Origin: REEB95 sp035934235
Lineage (GTDB): Bacteria; Pseudomonadota; Alphaproteobacteria; ATCC43930; CGMCC-115725
Assembly: GCA_035934235.1 (NCBI GenBank)
Contig: DASYYB010000029.1
Span: forward strand, 1 to 64,000
Length of the DNA: 64,000 nucleotides
Reading direction: 5' to 3'
In this document: positions 56,738 to 64,000 of the stretch, one piece after another
Layout: the number at the start of each line of letters is the position of its first letter
How positions within the stretch are numbered: position 1 is the stretch's first letter
Notes under the pieces: model-generated
Database searches by the model: none
What the model saw: only the letters and a program-made list of their open reading frames with translations
What the model was told of the DNA's origin: nothing
Program-made: the position numbers and the translations under genes

Positions 56738-57582
56738 CAGACGTCGGCGACCGCGCGCGCGCGGCGTTCGTAATGGCGATAGTATTTTTCGGTCACGAGG
56801 TCGGTCTTGACCACGATGCAAACGTCGGTGGTGTTGAACTGTTGATCGATCACCGCGCCGTCGCCGACGAAGCCGCCGAGACGCAGATAGCCCTTGAGCA
56901 ACGGCGGCAGCTGGTTCAGCGCCTCGACCGGATCGAAGGCACCGGCCGACAGCCGATTCATGTCCAAGTAGCGGTCGCCGAGCGCGCGTGGCCGCAGCGG
57001 CGGCGGCGCCAGATGGTGGTGGTAGAGGTACGACAGCGGCACAGCCAACGCGCCGGGGTCGGTGCCGGCCAGACTGGCGCAGCCGAACATCAGCTCGATG
57101 CCGTAGTCGAACACGTAGGCGGCGATGCCGCGCCACAGCAGCTGCATGGTGGGCCGGTTGCGCCATTGCGCGTCGATGCAGGACCGGCCGAGCTCGAGCA
57201 CCGCGCCCGGATATTCGGCGATGCAACGCACGTCATATTCCGCCGCGCTGTAGAAACGGCCGACGTGCGATGCAGCCTCGCGGCGAATCAGCCGGTAGGT
57301 TCCGACCACCGCGTCGTTGCCGGCGCCGCGCGCATGATCGAAAACCAGCAAATGATCGCAAAACCTGTCGAAATCGTCGAAATCGCGCTTCGCCAGCGCC
57401 ATTTCCACGGTCGGATGCGCGCCCATCTCCTGATAGAAGACGCGATAGCGCAGCGCCTGGGCGGCGGCAATCTCGCCTTCGTCGTGGGCGAGCCGGACTT
57501 CAAGCGTGCCGGCGCGGACGGCCAGCGAGCCCGCGGTCTGCGGGGGAGCGGCGGGCGCCGAAGACGGCGATTGCCCGGTCAC
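56737..57582 (-). CDS. olsB: L-ornithine N(alpha)-acyltransferase (OlsB-like)
   Basis: GNAT-family acyltransferase of 281 residues that makes lyso-ornithine lipid from ornithine and acyl-ACP. Family features are RYRVFYQEMGAHP, DHLLVFDHARGAGNDAVVGT, VLELGRSCIDAQWRNRPTMQ and YDVRCIAEYPGAVLEL. The start overlaps the fur stop as ATGA at 57579-57582; the stop overlaps the olsA start as ATGA. Ornithine lipids replace phospholipids under phosphate limitation in many bacteria. No PhoB box was recognised. Confidence 0.85.
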   Translation of the reverse strand: MTGQSPSSAPAAPPQTAGSLAVRAGTLEVRLAHDEGEIAAAQALRYRVFYQEMGAHPTVEMALAKRDFDDFDRFCDHLLVFDHARGAGNDAVVGTYRLIRREAASHVGRFYSAAEYDVRCIAEYPGAVLELGRSCIDAQWRNRPTMQLLWRGIAAYVFDYGIELMFGCASLAGTDPGALAVPLSYLYHHHLAPPPLRPRALGDRYLDMNRLSAGAFDPVEALNQLPPLLKGYLRLGGFVGDGAVIDQQFNTTDVCIVVKTDLVTEKYYRHYERRARAVADV

Positions 57583-58010
57583 TTCTTCGCGGTTGCCGCC
57601 GTGCCCTCGAGCGGCACGGCAAACAGTTCGAGGCGATGATCGACCAGCTTGTAGCCGAGGCGCGACGCGACTTCGCGTTGCAGCTTTTCGATCGCCTCGT
57701 TGCGGAACTCGATGACCTTGCCGCTTTGCAGATCGATCAGATGATCGTGATGTTCGGTCGGCGCCTCTTCGTAACGCGCGCGGCCGTCGCCGAAATCATG
57801 GCGCTCGAGGATGCTGGCTTCCTGGAACAAGCGCACGGTGCGATAGACGGTAGCGATCGAGATCTTCGGATCGATCGCGGCGGCGCGCCGATGCATCGCT
57901 TCGACGTCCGGATGGTCGGCGGATTCCGACAGCACGCGCGCAATGACACGGCGCTGCTCGGTCATCTTGAGACCCTTGTCGATGCAGAGCTGTTCGATAC
58001 GGGACGGCAT
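57579..58010 (-). CDS. fur: Fur family metal regulator (Fur or Mur)
   Basis: A protein of 143 residues with the Fur winged helix (GLKMTEQRRVIARVLSES, ISIATVYRTVRLFQEASILE) and metal-binding part (APTEHHDHLIDLQSGKVIEF). Cysteine pairs used for structural zinc in classical Fur are absent, as in many alphaproteobacterial Fur/Mur proteins, so sensing of manganese instead of iron is possible. It is the first gene of a long overlapping run: fur, olsB, olsA, miaB and onward. Its ATG is 101 bases downstream of the mucR stop. Confidence 0.93.
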   Translation of the reverse strand: MPSRIEQLCIDKGLKMTEQRRVIARVLSESADHPDVEAMHRRAAAIDPKISIATVYRTVRLFQEASILERHDFGDGRARYEEAPTEHHDHLIDLQSGKVIEFRNEAIEKLQREVASRLGYKLVDHRLELFAVPLEGTAATAKK

Positions 58011-58111
58011 TCGCGACGGTGTCCGCGCCTATTACCCGAGGGCGAAAATTATAGCCCAAAGCCGGCAGCGAGCCTATAGCGGGCGGCTGGGGCGTATCGC
58101 TTCGCCGGCGG

Positions 58112-58531
58112 TCAGCCGGCTTTGGCCTGGCGGCCGCGCGTGCCGAGCCCGATTTCCTTGGCGAGCTTGGAACGCTGCCGCGCGTAATTCGGCGCCACCA
58201 TCGGATAGTCGGCCGACAGACCCCAGCGTTCGCGATAGGCCTCGGGCGTCATGTTGTACGCCGTTTTTAGATGGCGTTTGAGCATCTTCAGCTTTTTGCC
58301 GTCTTCGAGGCAAACGATGTAGTCGGGATGGACCGAGCGCTTGACGTTGACCGCCGGCTTCGGCCGGTCGCCGGCGCCGGCCGGGCCTTTGCCGATATTG
58401 GCCAGCGACTGGTAGACCTGATCGATGAGCTGCGGCAGATCGGTCGGCGCCACGCTGTTGTTGGAGACATGCGCGGCGACGATTTCGGTCGTGAGCTCGA
58501 GCAAGCTGTTGGACGGCGATTTATCAGTCAT
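58112..58531 (-). CDS. mucR: MucR/Ros family transcriptional regulator
   Basis: A zinc-finger-type DNA-binding protein of 139 residues. The MucR core is YIVCLEDGKKLKMLKRHLKT, then NMTPEAYRERWGLSADYPMV and APNYARQRSKLAKEIGLG. MucR proteins regulate surface polysaccharide, motility and cell-cycle genes in alphaproteobacteria and often repress their own promoter. The start ATG is in an ordinary context. The upstream region carries an AT-rich palindrome over the -35 box. Confidence 0.95.
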   Translation of the reverse strand: MTDKSPSNSLLELTTEIVAAHVSNNSVAPTDLPQLIDQVYQSLANIGKGPAGAGDRPKPAVNVKRSVHPDYIVCLEDGKKLKMLKRHLKTAYNMTPEAYRERWGLSADYPMVAPNYARQRSKLAKEIGLGTRGRQAKAG

Positions 58532-58563
58532 TCGACAAAGTTCCTACGGGCTCTGTGCCGAAG

Positions 58564-58603
58564 CATATAAGTAAATTGCGTGAATTGCGCAATAAGGATT
58601 GCG
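58564..58603 (-). promoter_or_regulatory. mucR promoter with overlapping palindrome
   Basis: On the minus strand TTGCGC (58592-58587) and TATATG (58569-58564) are 17 bases apart. The palindrome ATTGCGCAAT at 58584-58593 covers the -35 box. Three direct ATTGCG copies start at 58575, 58584 and 58598. The layout fits autoregulation or control by another dimeric regulator. Confidence 0.5.
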
Positions 58604-58669
58604 CCGTTGTAAGATTTTTGTTGGTGCTCGATAACGGTTTTACGGACTGTCACGCCGCGAATACACGGC

Positions 58670-59128
58670 TTATGGCAGTGGCCGGGCAAGTATCAACGCA
58701 TCGGTCGCGACGGCGGCGGGCCGCCGGTAATAGAAGGCGCGGCGGCCGACCGCGGCGAAGCCCTCCGCGGCATAGAGCGCGCGGGCGGTTTCGTTGTCGG
58801 CGGCGACCTCGAGCACGATCCGCGACGCGCGCGCCACGCACGCGGCCGCATAGAGATCGGCGAGCAACGCCCGGGCGACGCCGCGGCGGCGGGCTGCCGG
58901 ATCGACGCATAGCGTCAAAACCTCGGCTTCGCCGCCGACCACCAGCGCCAGCAAGAACCCCGCGGGCTGGCCACCGGCTTCGGCAAGCCGGGCGTGCATC
59001 TTGGGCAAGGCGATGAGCCGCGACAACGCTTGGCGTTCCCACGGGTCCTCGGGAAAGGCAAGCCCATGCAGCCGCGCCAGGATATCGACGTCGGCGCCGA
59101 CCGCCGTCCGCAACTGTGGCGCGTTCAC
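58670..59128 (-). CDS. rimI: Ribosomal-protein-alanine N-acetyltransferase
   Basis: GNAT acetyltransferase of 152 residues. The acetyl-CoA pyrophosphate loop is CVDPAARRRGVARALLADLY near residue 75 (RRxGxA). The GTG at 59128 overlaps the tsaB stop as GTGA and is the start I choose; the open extension upstream to 59239 lies inside tsaB. It follows tsaB in almost all alphaproteobacteria. Confidence 0.92.
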   Translation of the reverse strand: MNAPQLRTAVGADVDILARLHGLAFPEDPWERQALSRLIALPKMHARLAEAGGQPAGFLLALVVGGEAEVLTLCVDPAARRRGVARALLADLYAAACVARASRIVLEVAADNETARALYAAEGFAAVGRRAFYYRRPAAVATDALILARPLP

Positions 59129-59799
59129 GGCGCGGCCGTCCGCCGCGGCGTGGTGGTGTCCGGCGCACGCAGATAAAACGGCCGCGGCGGCTCGACGGTG
59201 CCGCCGTCGACCTTTGCACGGCCGAGGCGTGCAACCCAAACCGCATCAACCAAGTCCGCACCGGCGGCCGTGGCGACATCGCGGCCAACGAGCTGCGTCT
59301 GCAATCGCGCTGCCGCATCGCCGGCCAGCAGCAACGGACCTGCCGGCAGCCAGGCCGCGAGATCGCGCGGATGGACCTGCGCCGGCGGCGCGAGCGCAGC
59401 GCCGGCCGCCTTGAAGGCCTGAAGGTAGAATTCGTCGCGCTTCGATTCGACGGCGACAATCAGCGTGCGTGCTTGCCGGGCCGCTGGCGGCACCGCCGCC
59501 GCATAGGCGTCGAGCACACCGACGCCGATTGCCGGCCGGCCGGTCGCCAGCGCCAGACCGCGCGTCGCGGCGAGACCGATACGGATGCCGGTGAAGCTGC
59601 CCGGGCCGATGGTCACCGCGATCAAATCGAGCGCGGCGGGCGCGATGGCCGCCGCCGCCAGCGTCTCGGCGATCAAGGGCATCAGCCGTTCGGCTTGCCC
59701 GCGCATCATCGCCTCGGCGCGCGCGGATGCCACGCGCTCGCCATCGAGCACGGCGACCGCGCATTGGCTGCCGGCGCTATCGAGGCCCAAGACCTTCAT
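59125..59799 (-). CDS. tsaB: tRNA threonylcarbamoyladenosine biosynthesis protein TsaB
   Basis: A protein of 224 residues of the ASKHA fold that works with TsaD and TsaE in t6A37 tRNA modification. The start MKVLGLDSAGSQCAVAVLDG and the segment IAVTIGPGSFTGIRIGLAA are diagnostic. An ATG 12 bases upstream is also in frame (adds MIGR); I prefer the shorter one. It is separated by 34 bases from the divergent dipeptidase gene. Confidence 0.94.
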   Translation of the reverse strand: MKVLGLDSAGSQCAVAVLDGERVASARAEAMMRGQAERLMPLIAETLAAAAIAPAALDLIAVTIGPGSFTGIRIGLAATRGLALATGRPAIGVGVLDAYAAAVPPAARQARTLIVAVESKRDEFYLQAFKAAGAALAPPAQVHPRDLAAWLPAGPLLLAGDAAARLQTQLVGRDVATAAGADLVDAVWVARLGRAKVDGGTVEPPRPFYLRAPDTTTPRRTAAP

Positions 59800-59833
59800 G
59801 CGCCCGATCATAACGTGCTAGGAAAATCCGGTC

Positions 59834-60400
59834 ATGACGCTGCAAACCATCACCGCCGTGGGCCACAACGTCGTCCTCGAGATCGCCTATGCCACGGCGG
59901 CGAATTTCACCGGCAAGCCGGTCTATGCCCGTCCCGGCTGCTACCTCCACGCCGACGCCGCGGCGGCGCTCAAGCGCGCGGCCGATCTGGCCAAGCCGTT
60001 GGGTCTCCGGCTCAAGGTCTTCGACGCCTTCCGGCCGAGCGAGGCGCAATGGGCGCTGTGGAATTTCCGACCCGATCCCGAATTCCTCGCCGATCCACGC
60101 AAAGGCTCGCCGCACTCGCGCGGCATCGCGGTCGACCTGACACTGATCGATGCGCGCGGCCAAGCGCTCGACATGGGCACGGCATTCGATGCCTTCACGC
60201 CGCTGTCGCATCACGGCAGCACCGCGGTGTCCGAGACTGCGCAGCACAACCGTTTTCTGCTGCTCGGATTGATGAGCGCCGCCGGCTGGGATTTCTATAA
60301 GAACGAGTGGTGGCACTATCAGCTGTTCGACAGCAAAAAATATCCGTTGCTGTCGGACGCCGATCTGCCCGAGCCGATGATGGCGAAGGTGCCGGCTTAA
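59834..60400 (+). CDS. ddpX: D-alanyl-D-alanine dipeptidase (VanX/DdpX family, M15D)
   Basis: A zinc peptidase of 188 residues that cleaves D-Ala-D-Ala. Zinc-ligand motifs are SPHSRGIAVDLTLID near residue 95 and EWWHYQLFDSKKY near residue 157; the conserved arginine is in FDAFRPSEAQW. No signal peptide is seen, so a cytoplasmic role in cell-wall dipeptide recycling is likely; resistance to glycopeptides is not implied by sequence alone. Its TAA overlaps the opposite-strand TAA of the NifU-like gene within TTAA. Confidence 0.9.
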   Translation: MTLQTITAVGHNVVLEIAYATAANFTGKPVYARPGCYLHADAAAALKRAADLAKPLGLRLKVFDAFRPSEAQWALWNFRPDPEFLADPRKGSPHSRGIAVDLTLIDARGQALDMGTAFDAFTPLSHHGSTAVSETAQHNRFLLLGLMSAAGWDFYKNEWWHYQLFDSKKYPLLSDADLPEPMMAKVPA

Positions 60401-60939
60401 ACCGGCCGGACTTCGGTCACTTCCGGAATGTAGTGGCGCAGCATGTTCTCGATGCCGGCCTTGAGCGTCGCGGTCGAGGACGGACAGCCCGAGCACGAGC
60501 CCTGCATGTGCAGATAGACCACGCCGTCGGCGTAATGGTCGAAAATGATGTCGCCGCCATCCTGCGCCACCGCCGGACGGACGCGGGTCTCAAGCAGCTC
60601 CTTGATCTGGGCGACGATCTCGTCGCCTTCCTCTTCGGCCGCGGCGGCCGGCGCGTCGGGCACGATCGGCTCGCCGGTGGTGAAGTGCTGCATGATCGCG
60701 CCCAGCACCTGCGATTTGAGCGCCAGCCAATCGACGTCGTCGGTCTTGGCGACGGTGATGAAGTCCGAACCGAAGAACACGCCGGTCACGCCGGGCAGCC
60801 CGAAGAGGCGTTTGGCCAACGGCGAGCGCTGCGCACTAGCCGCGTCGGGAAAATTGGCGGTGCCGTCGCCCATGACGGCGCGACCCGGCAGGAACTTGAG
60901 GGTCGCGGGATTGGGCGTGGTTTCAGTCTGGATGAACAT
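60397..60939 (-). CDS. NifU-like Fe-S scaffold protein (NfuA type)
   Basis: A protein of 180 residues starting MFIQTETTPNPATLKFLPGR, the conserved N-terminal domain. The C-terminal NifU domain has RPAVAQDGGDIIF and the cluster motif GSCSGCPSSTATLKAGIE. It transfers iron-sulfur clusters to target proteins. GGAGA lies 7 bases before the ATG at 60939. It shares its stop signal with the dipeptidase on the opposite strand (TTAA at 60397-60400). Confidence 0.94.
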   Translation of the reverse strand: MFIQTETTPNPATLKFLPGRAVMGDGTANFPDAASAQRSPLAKRLFGLPGVTGVFFGSDFITVAKTDDVDWLALKSQVLGAIMQHFTTGEPIVPDAPAAAAEEEGDEIVAQIKELLETRVRPAVAQDGGDIIFDHYADGVVYLHMQGSCSGCPSSTATLKAGIENMLRHYIPEVTEVRPV

Positions 60940-61021
60940 CAAATATCTCCAACGGACGCGGAGCTAAACTTGGGCTTTGGCAGCGCCAAGTCAACCCCTT
61001 GTCGGGTAAGGCTAATGCTGG

Positions 61022-61846
61022 TCAGCGCCGGCTGCGTTGGGCGGGCCGGCGCGGCGCCTGGGGACGCCGCTTGACCGGCGCGCGGCGCCGGCGTGCGACA
61101 AAAACACCCGTCGCGGCGACCGTCGCCGCCAACGCACCCAGCCCGGCGTAAAGCAGCGGGCTCGGCCCAGCCGGGTCCGCAACGGTGCCACCGCCGGCTT
61201 GCGCGACGGTCAGCGACATGGTCTGGCCGCCCGCCAGCGCCTTGTCGCGAAACAGCAGCGCTTCGATGAAATAAGTGCCGGCCGACGCATCCGCCGGAAA
61301 CACGAGTGTGGCGCGGAACAGGTGACTGTTGACGAATCCGACCTTGCCGACCGTGCTGGCATAGACGCCGGCGGTTTGCCGCTGCGCGATCAGCGCCAAG
61401 CGCGCGGCGTCGACTAGGGTCGCGTCCGGCGGTGGCGGTTGCACCTGGAAGCGCAGATTGGCGAGGCCGATCTGGTGCAACCTCTGGATCTCGGGCGGCA
61501 CGATCGCATCGAGCGGACCCGAGGCGTAGACCGCATAATAATCCGGCACGCCGGCGAAGGCGATGTGATGGGCGGTGAGCCAGAAATCGCCGAAAGGCCC
61601 GCGCCGCACGACGGCCTCGGCGTCGGGACCGCGCACCACAACGACGAGGTCGCCGGGCGCGTCGATGGTGCCGAACAGCGTGACCGAGCGCGCGGCCGCG
61701 TCGGCACCAAGCGTAATTTGATGGGCGGACAGATCGGCCGACAGCGACGGCTCGGCCCGCGCGGCCGGGACGAGGCCGACAACGACCGACAACGCCGCCA
61801 ACACGCGCCTAGTCGCAGCCGATGTGCAGCACCCCCGGGCGCGCAT
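61022..61846 (-). CDS. TIGR02186-like conserved membrane protein
   Basis: A protein of 274 residues with a basic N-terminus and signal-like segment (VLAALSVVVGLVPAARA), then a long extracytoplasmic beta-rich region and a C-terminal transmembrane helix (LLYAGLGALAATVAATGVFV) followed by a very basic tail. Phrases such as HQITLGADAAARSVTLFGTI and DLVVVVRGPD match a conserved alphaproteobacterial family (TIGR02186) often found near sulfite/TauE-type exporters. No such exporter is in the window. The start is uncertain; the ATG at 61846 lies in a GC-rich leader. Confidence 0.72.
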   Translation of the reverse strand: MRARGCCTSAATRRVLAALSVVVGLVPAARAEPSLSADLSAHQITLGADAAARSVTLFGTIDAPGDLVVVVRGPDAEAVVRRGPFGDFWLTAHHIAFAGVPDYYAVYASGPLDAIVPPEIQRLHQIGLANLRFQVQPPPPDATLVDAARLALIAQRQTAGVYASTVGKVGFVNSHLFRATLVFPADASAGTYFIEALLFRDKALAGGQTMSLTVAQAGGGTVADPAGPSPLLYAGLGALAATVAATGVFVARRRRAPVKRRPQAPRRPAQRSRR

Positions 61847-61969
61847 CGGCGCAATTCTACAAGCGCACCCCCATCGGCGACAACGCGCTTGGCCCGGTGC
61901 GCGCAAACCTGTCGCCTCCGCCGCCGCGCCGGTTATGATCGCCGTCCGCGTCGCAACGGAGACCCCCGC

Positions 61970-62380
61970 ATGGCCGCCCTCGCCGACAAGAAAGCTCTCA
62001 CCCTCGCCGCGGCGCGCGCCATCGTCGCCGCCGCCGAAGCCGAAGCCCACAAGCATGATCTCAAAGTCACCATGTCGGTGGTCGACGACGGCGGGCATTT
62101 GCTGCATCTGGCGCGGATGGACGACACCGGCCTTGCGAGCGTCGAGGTCTCGATCGCCAAAGCGCGCGCCGCCGCGATGTTCAAGCGTCCGACCAAGTTC
62201 TGGGAGGACGCCCATGCCAGTGGCAAGACGCATCTCGCCAATCTGCCGGGCGTTTTGCCGATCGAAGGCGGCGTACCGCTGATGGCTGGCGGCAAAGTGA
62301 TCGGCGCCTTCGGTGTTTCAGGCGCGTCGTCAGCACAGGACGGCCAGGTCGCGGCCGCCGGTGCCGCGGCACTCGGTTGA
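61970..62380 (+). CDS. GlcG/HbpS family haem-degrading/binding protein
   Basis: A protein of 136 residues with the DUF336/GlcG fold: ALTLAAARAIVAAAEAEAH, KVTMSVVDDGGHLLHLARMDD, SIAKARAAAMFKRPTKFWED and IEGGVPLMAGGKVIGAFGVSG. Relatives bind haem or act next to glycolate oxidase, but the precise role is unknown here. ACGGAGA lies 9 bases before the ATG. Convergent with a small membrane protein gene. Confidence 0.9.
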   Translation: MAALADKKALTLAAARAIVAAAEAEAHKHDLKVTMSVVDDGGHLLHLARMDDTGLASVEVSIAKARAAAMFKRPTKFWEDAHASGKTHLANLPGVLPIEGGVPLMAGGKVIGAFGVSGASSAQDGQVAAAGAAALG

Positions 62381-62402
62381 GTGCCGGCAACCCAAACGGC
62401 GC

Positions 62403-62534
62403 TTAGCGGTGACGATGGCCCGGCAGCGTGAGCCAAGCGTAGGCCGCGACGGCCAAGCCCGCGAGCCAGATCAAACCCAACGTCGCGCCGATCGCGCCGC
62501 TATGACTGGTGATTCCGTAAAGTGCGTTCGACAT
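62403..62534 (-). CDS. Small hypothetical single-pass membrane protein
   Basis: A protein of 43 residues starting MSNALYGITSHSGAIGATLG with a hydrophobic helix (GLIWLAGLAVAAYAWLTL) and a basic end (PGHRHR). GGAAGG lies 10 bases before the ATG at 62534; another ATG 9 bases upstream is possible but overlaps the ribosome-binding site. No family recognised. Confidence 0.5.
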   Translation of the reverse strand: MSNALYGITSHSGAIGATLGLIWLAGLAVAAYAWLTLPGHRHR

Positions 62535-62642
62535 GACTGCCATTCCTTCCGGCCGTTGCGGCCGGTTCTGATGCCCGAATTGACGTCTCATCCGAATTTC
62601 GACCGGGATTAGGGCGAGAAAGCTCTTTCCCTGTATAGATTT

Positions 62643-62657
62643 AGGTCGGTTCGACCT
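62643..62657. promoter_or_regulatory. Inverted repeat AGGTCG-gtt-CGACCT
   Basis: AGGTCG at 62643-62648 and CGACCT at 62652-62657 form a perfect inverted repeat with a 3-base spacer, 26 bases from the tandem palindrome at 62683-62705. Both lie in the gap between trpS and the small membrane gene. Confidence 0.35.
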
Positions 62658-62682
62658 GCGTTGGGTGCAGGCCTGATTTGCT

Positions 62683-62705
62683 CTGGTATACCACTGGTAT
62701 ACCAG
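62683..62705. promoter_or_regulatory. GntR-type operator: two TGGTATACCA boxes, 11 bp apart
   Basis: CTGGTATACCA at 62683-62693 and TGGTATACCAG at 62695-62705 flank one base and form a perfect 23-bp palindrome. Each arm contains the self-complementary TGGTATACCA, so two boxes are set one helical turn apart. TGGTATACCA is typical of FadR/NanR-like GntR regulators. No such regulator gene is in the window. The site lies about 150 bases upstream of the small gene at 62403-62534. Confidence 0.6.
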
Positions 62706-62760
62706 TGTGTCAAATCCGTGGCCGCACGCTGAGAGCCCCGAAACGCAAGGGCTTCAGAGG

Positions 62761-63759
62761 CTAGGGCCGCAGCAGGCCCATAATGTCGAAGATTTCGCGC
62801 AGGATCGGCACGGCGATGGCGTTGGCGCGCTCGGCGCCACGGTGCAGGACGCCGTCGATATAGCCGGGATCGGCCATCAGCCGCTTCATCTCGGCGCCGA
62901 TCCGCCCCAAAATCTCGCTCGCCACGCCGGCGAGCTCGTCCTTGAAAGCGGAAAAGTTCTTGCCGGCGAAGCGCGCGATCGCCGCCGGCTTATCGATACC
63001 GGCAAGCGCCGCATAGATGCCGAGCAGATTGTCGGCTTCGGGCCGCGCTTCGGCGTCTTTCTCCGTCGCCGGCAGCGGTTGCGGATCGGTCTTGGCCTTT
63101 TTGATCTTGAGCGCGATGGCCTCGGCGTTGTCGGTCATGTTGAGGCGCGAATAATCCGAGGTGTCCGACTTGGACATCTTCTTCGTGCCGTCGCGCAGGC
63201 TCATCACCCGCGTGCCGGTGCCGAAGATCTGAGGCTCGGGCAGCGGAAAGAACTCGACGCCGAAGCGGCGGTTGAACGCGCCGGCAATATCGCGCGCCAG
63301 TTCCAGATGCTGCTTCTGGTCCTCGCCGACGGGCACGTGCGTCGCCTTGTAGAGCAGGATGTCAGCCGCCATCAGCACCGGATAGGAATAAAGGCCGAGG
63401 CCGGCTTCCTCGCGGTGCTTGCCCGCCTTCTCCTTGAACTGGGTCATACGATTGAGCCAGCCGAGCGGCGTCAGGCAGCCCAAGAGCCACGCGAGCTCGG
63501 CATGGCCCGGCACCGTCGACTGGTTGAAGATGACGCAGTGGTCGGGATCGATGCCGGCGGCGATATAGGCGGCCGTCACCTCGCGCGTCTGGGCGCGCAA
63601 TTCCTTCGGATCCTGCGGCAGCGTCAACGCGTGCAGGTCGACGATGCAGAAGATGCAGTCGAAATCCTTCTGCAGCTGGACCCAGTTGCGGATCGCGCCG
63701 AGATAGTTGCCGAGGTGGAGATTGCCGGTGGGCTGGACGCCCGAGAAGATGCGTTTCAT
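62761..63759 (-). CDS. trpS: Tryptophanyl-tRNA synthetase
   Basis: Class I synthetase of 332 residues. The HIGH-type motif is TGNLHLGNYLGAIRNW near residue 11, and KKMSKSDTSDYSRL near residue 195 is the KMSKS loop. Start MKRIFSGVQPTGN is conserved. It is followed on the minus strand by operator-like sequences and preceded by the end of murJ, the usual alphaproteobacterial order. Confidence 0.96.
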   Translation of the reverse strand: MKRIFSGVQPTGNLHLGNYLGAIRNWVQLQKDFDCIFCIVDLHALTLPQDPKELRAQTREVTAAYIAAGIDPDHCVIFNQSTVPGHAELAWLLGCLTPLGWLNRMTQFKEKAGKHREEAGLGLYSYPVLMAADILLYKATHVPVGEDQKQHLELARDIAGAFNRRFGVEFFPLPEPQIFGTGTRVMSLRDGTKKMSKSDTSDYSRLNMTDNAEAIALKIKKAKTDPQPLPATEKDAEARPEADNLLGIYAALAGIDKPAAIARFAGKNFSAFKDELAGVASEILGRIGAEMKRLMADPGYIDGVLHRGAERANAIAVPILREIFDIMGLLRP

Positions 63760-63794
63760 GCCGTCGTCGCTGATGGAGGGCGCGGGCGCGACCG

Positions 63795-64000
63795 TTATCG
63801 CCGCCGGCGGGCCGCGAGGTCAAGCCCAAGACGCTGGCCGAGCTCGCTGCGGTCGGCCGCACCCAGCACCAGCGCGAAGATCGCGAAGGCGGCAAGGCCT
63901 GCAGCGATGAGCGCGACCAGGGCAGCGAGGCGCGCGGCCAGGTGCGCGCCGATATAAGGCGCCAGCGGAATCTCGAGCGCGACCAGAACGACGCCCATCA
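63795..64000 (-). CDS. murJ: Lipid II flippase MurJ, C-terminal fragment (rest outside window)
   Basis: The frame is open to the right edge of the window; only about the last 68 residues are seen. They contain two hydrophobic helices (LAARLAALVALIAAGLAAFA and nearby) and end ELGQRLGLDLAARRRR. The last-helix pattern and position just upstream of trpS fit the C-terminus of MurJ/MviN, which moves lipid II across the inner membrane. Too short for certainty. Confidence 0.65.
   Translation of the reverse strand, partial: MGVVLVALEIPLAPYIGAHLAARLAALVALIAAGLAAFAIFALVLGAADRSELGQRLGLDLAARRRR

Noticed and set aside
62733..62755. trpS terminator hairpin (GAGCCC and GGGCTT)
   Set aside because: The stem is short with a wobble pair and has no T-run, so I could not support it as a terminator.

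Overview
The window is chromosomal DNA from a GC-rich alphaproteobacterium. The gene order points to this: tsaB-rimI-mucR-fur-miaB-phoH-ybeY-corC-lnt-trmB-rimP-nusA-infB-rbfA-truB-rpsO-pnp, together with mutM-(enoyl-CoA hydratase)-rpsT-dnaA-dnaN-recF-gyrB. An Irr regulator and a MucR regulator agree. A Rhodospirillales-like or Hyphomicrobiales-like soil lineage is my best guess, not a proven placement. I see no insertion sequence, prophage, CRISPR array, tRNA or rRNA gene.

Layout. 1-5020: end of a heparinase-family gene, a methyltransferase, purH and acetyl-CoA synthetase. 5017-6313: a three-gene cobalt-type nitrile hydratase / thiocyanate hydrolase-like cassette whose beta subunit is split into two polypeptides. 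6466-8734: an unrecognised 428-residue protein and a 3-hydroxyisobutyrate dehydrogenase-like enzyme. 8739-13428: a branched-chain amino acid-type ABC importer, divergent from gentisate 1,2-dioxygenase. 14772-15308: two small membrane or secreted proteins. 15360-24591: gyrB, recF, dnaN, dnaA, rpsT, an enoyl-CoA hydratase, a small secreted protein and mutM. 24631-30004: ubiE, coaBC, an Rrf2 regulator, cysK, a MoeB-like enzyme, a one-domain ModE-like regulator and modA with a clear ModE-type operator. 30082-32579: a 2-hydroxyacid dehydrogenase, an EamA permease and an SH3 protein.

32624-39710 is the most accessory-looking part. It holds Irr, rubrerythrin, a heterodisulfide reductase-type Fe-S protein and a DUF3501 protein; then a PAS histidine kinase with a FIST-domain sensor; then a nitronate monooxygenase-like flavoprotein that carries an unusual C-terminal cysteine motif. 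39788-49900 is the transcription/translation operon from trmB through rimP-nusA-infB to pnp, with an attenuator-like leader before rimP. 49952-59799 is an envelope and tRNA-modification block in which fur is fused by overlaps to ornithine-lipid genes (olsB, olsA). 59834-64000 holds a D-Ala-D-Ala dipeptidase, a NifU-like scaffold, a TIGR02186-like membrane protein, a GlcG/HbpS-like protein, trpS and the end of murJ.

Themes that connect genes: iron and oxidative stress control (Irr, Fur, rubrerythrin, NifU-like), molybdenum and sulfur metabolism side by side (cysK, MoeB, ModE-like, modA), and very tight gene packing. Many neighbours overlap by ATGA or GTGA, and three convergent pairs overlap inside a palindromic 4-base stop signal. 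Starts were chosen from visible Shine-Dalgarno sequences, overlaps and family N-termini. No database search was run, so product names rest on motif recognition.
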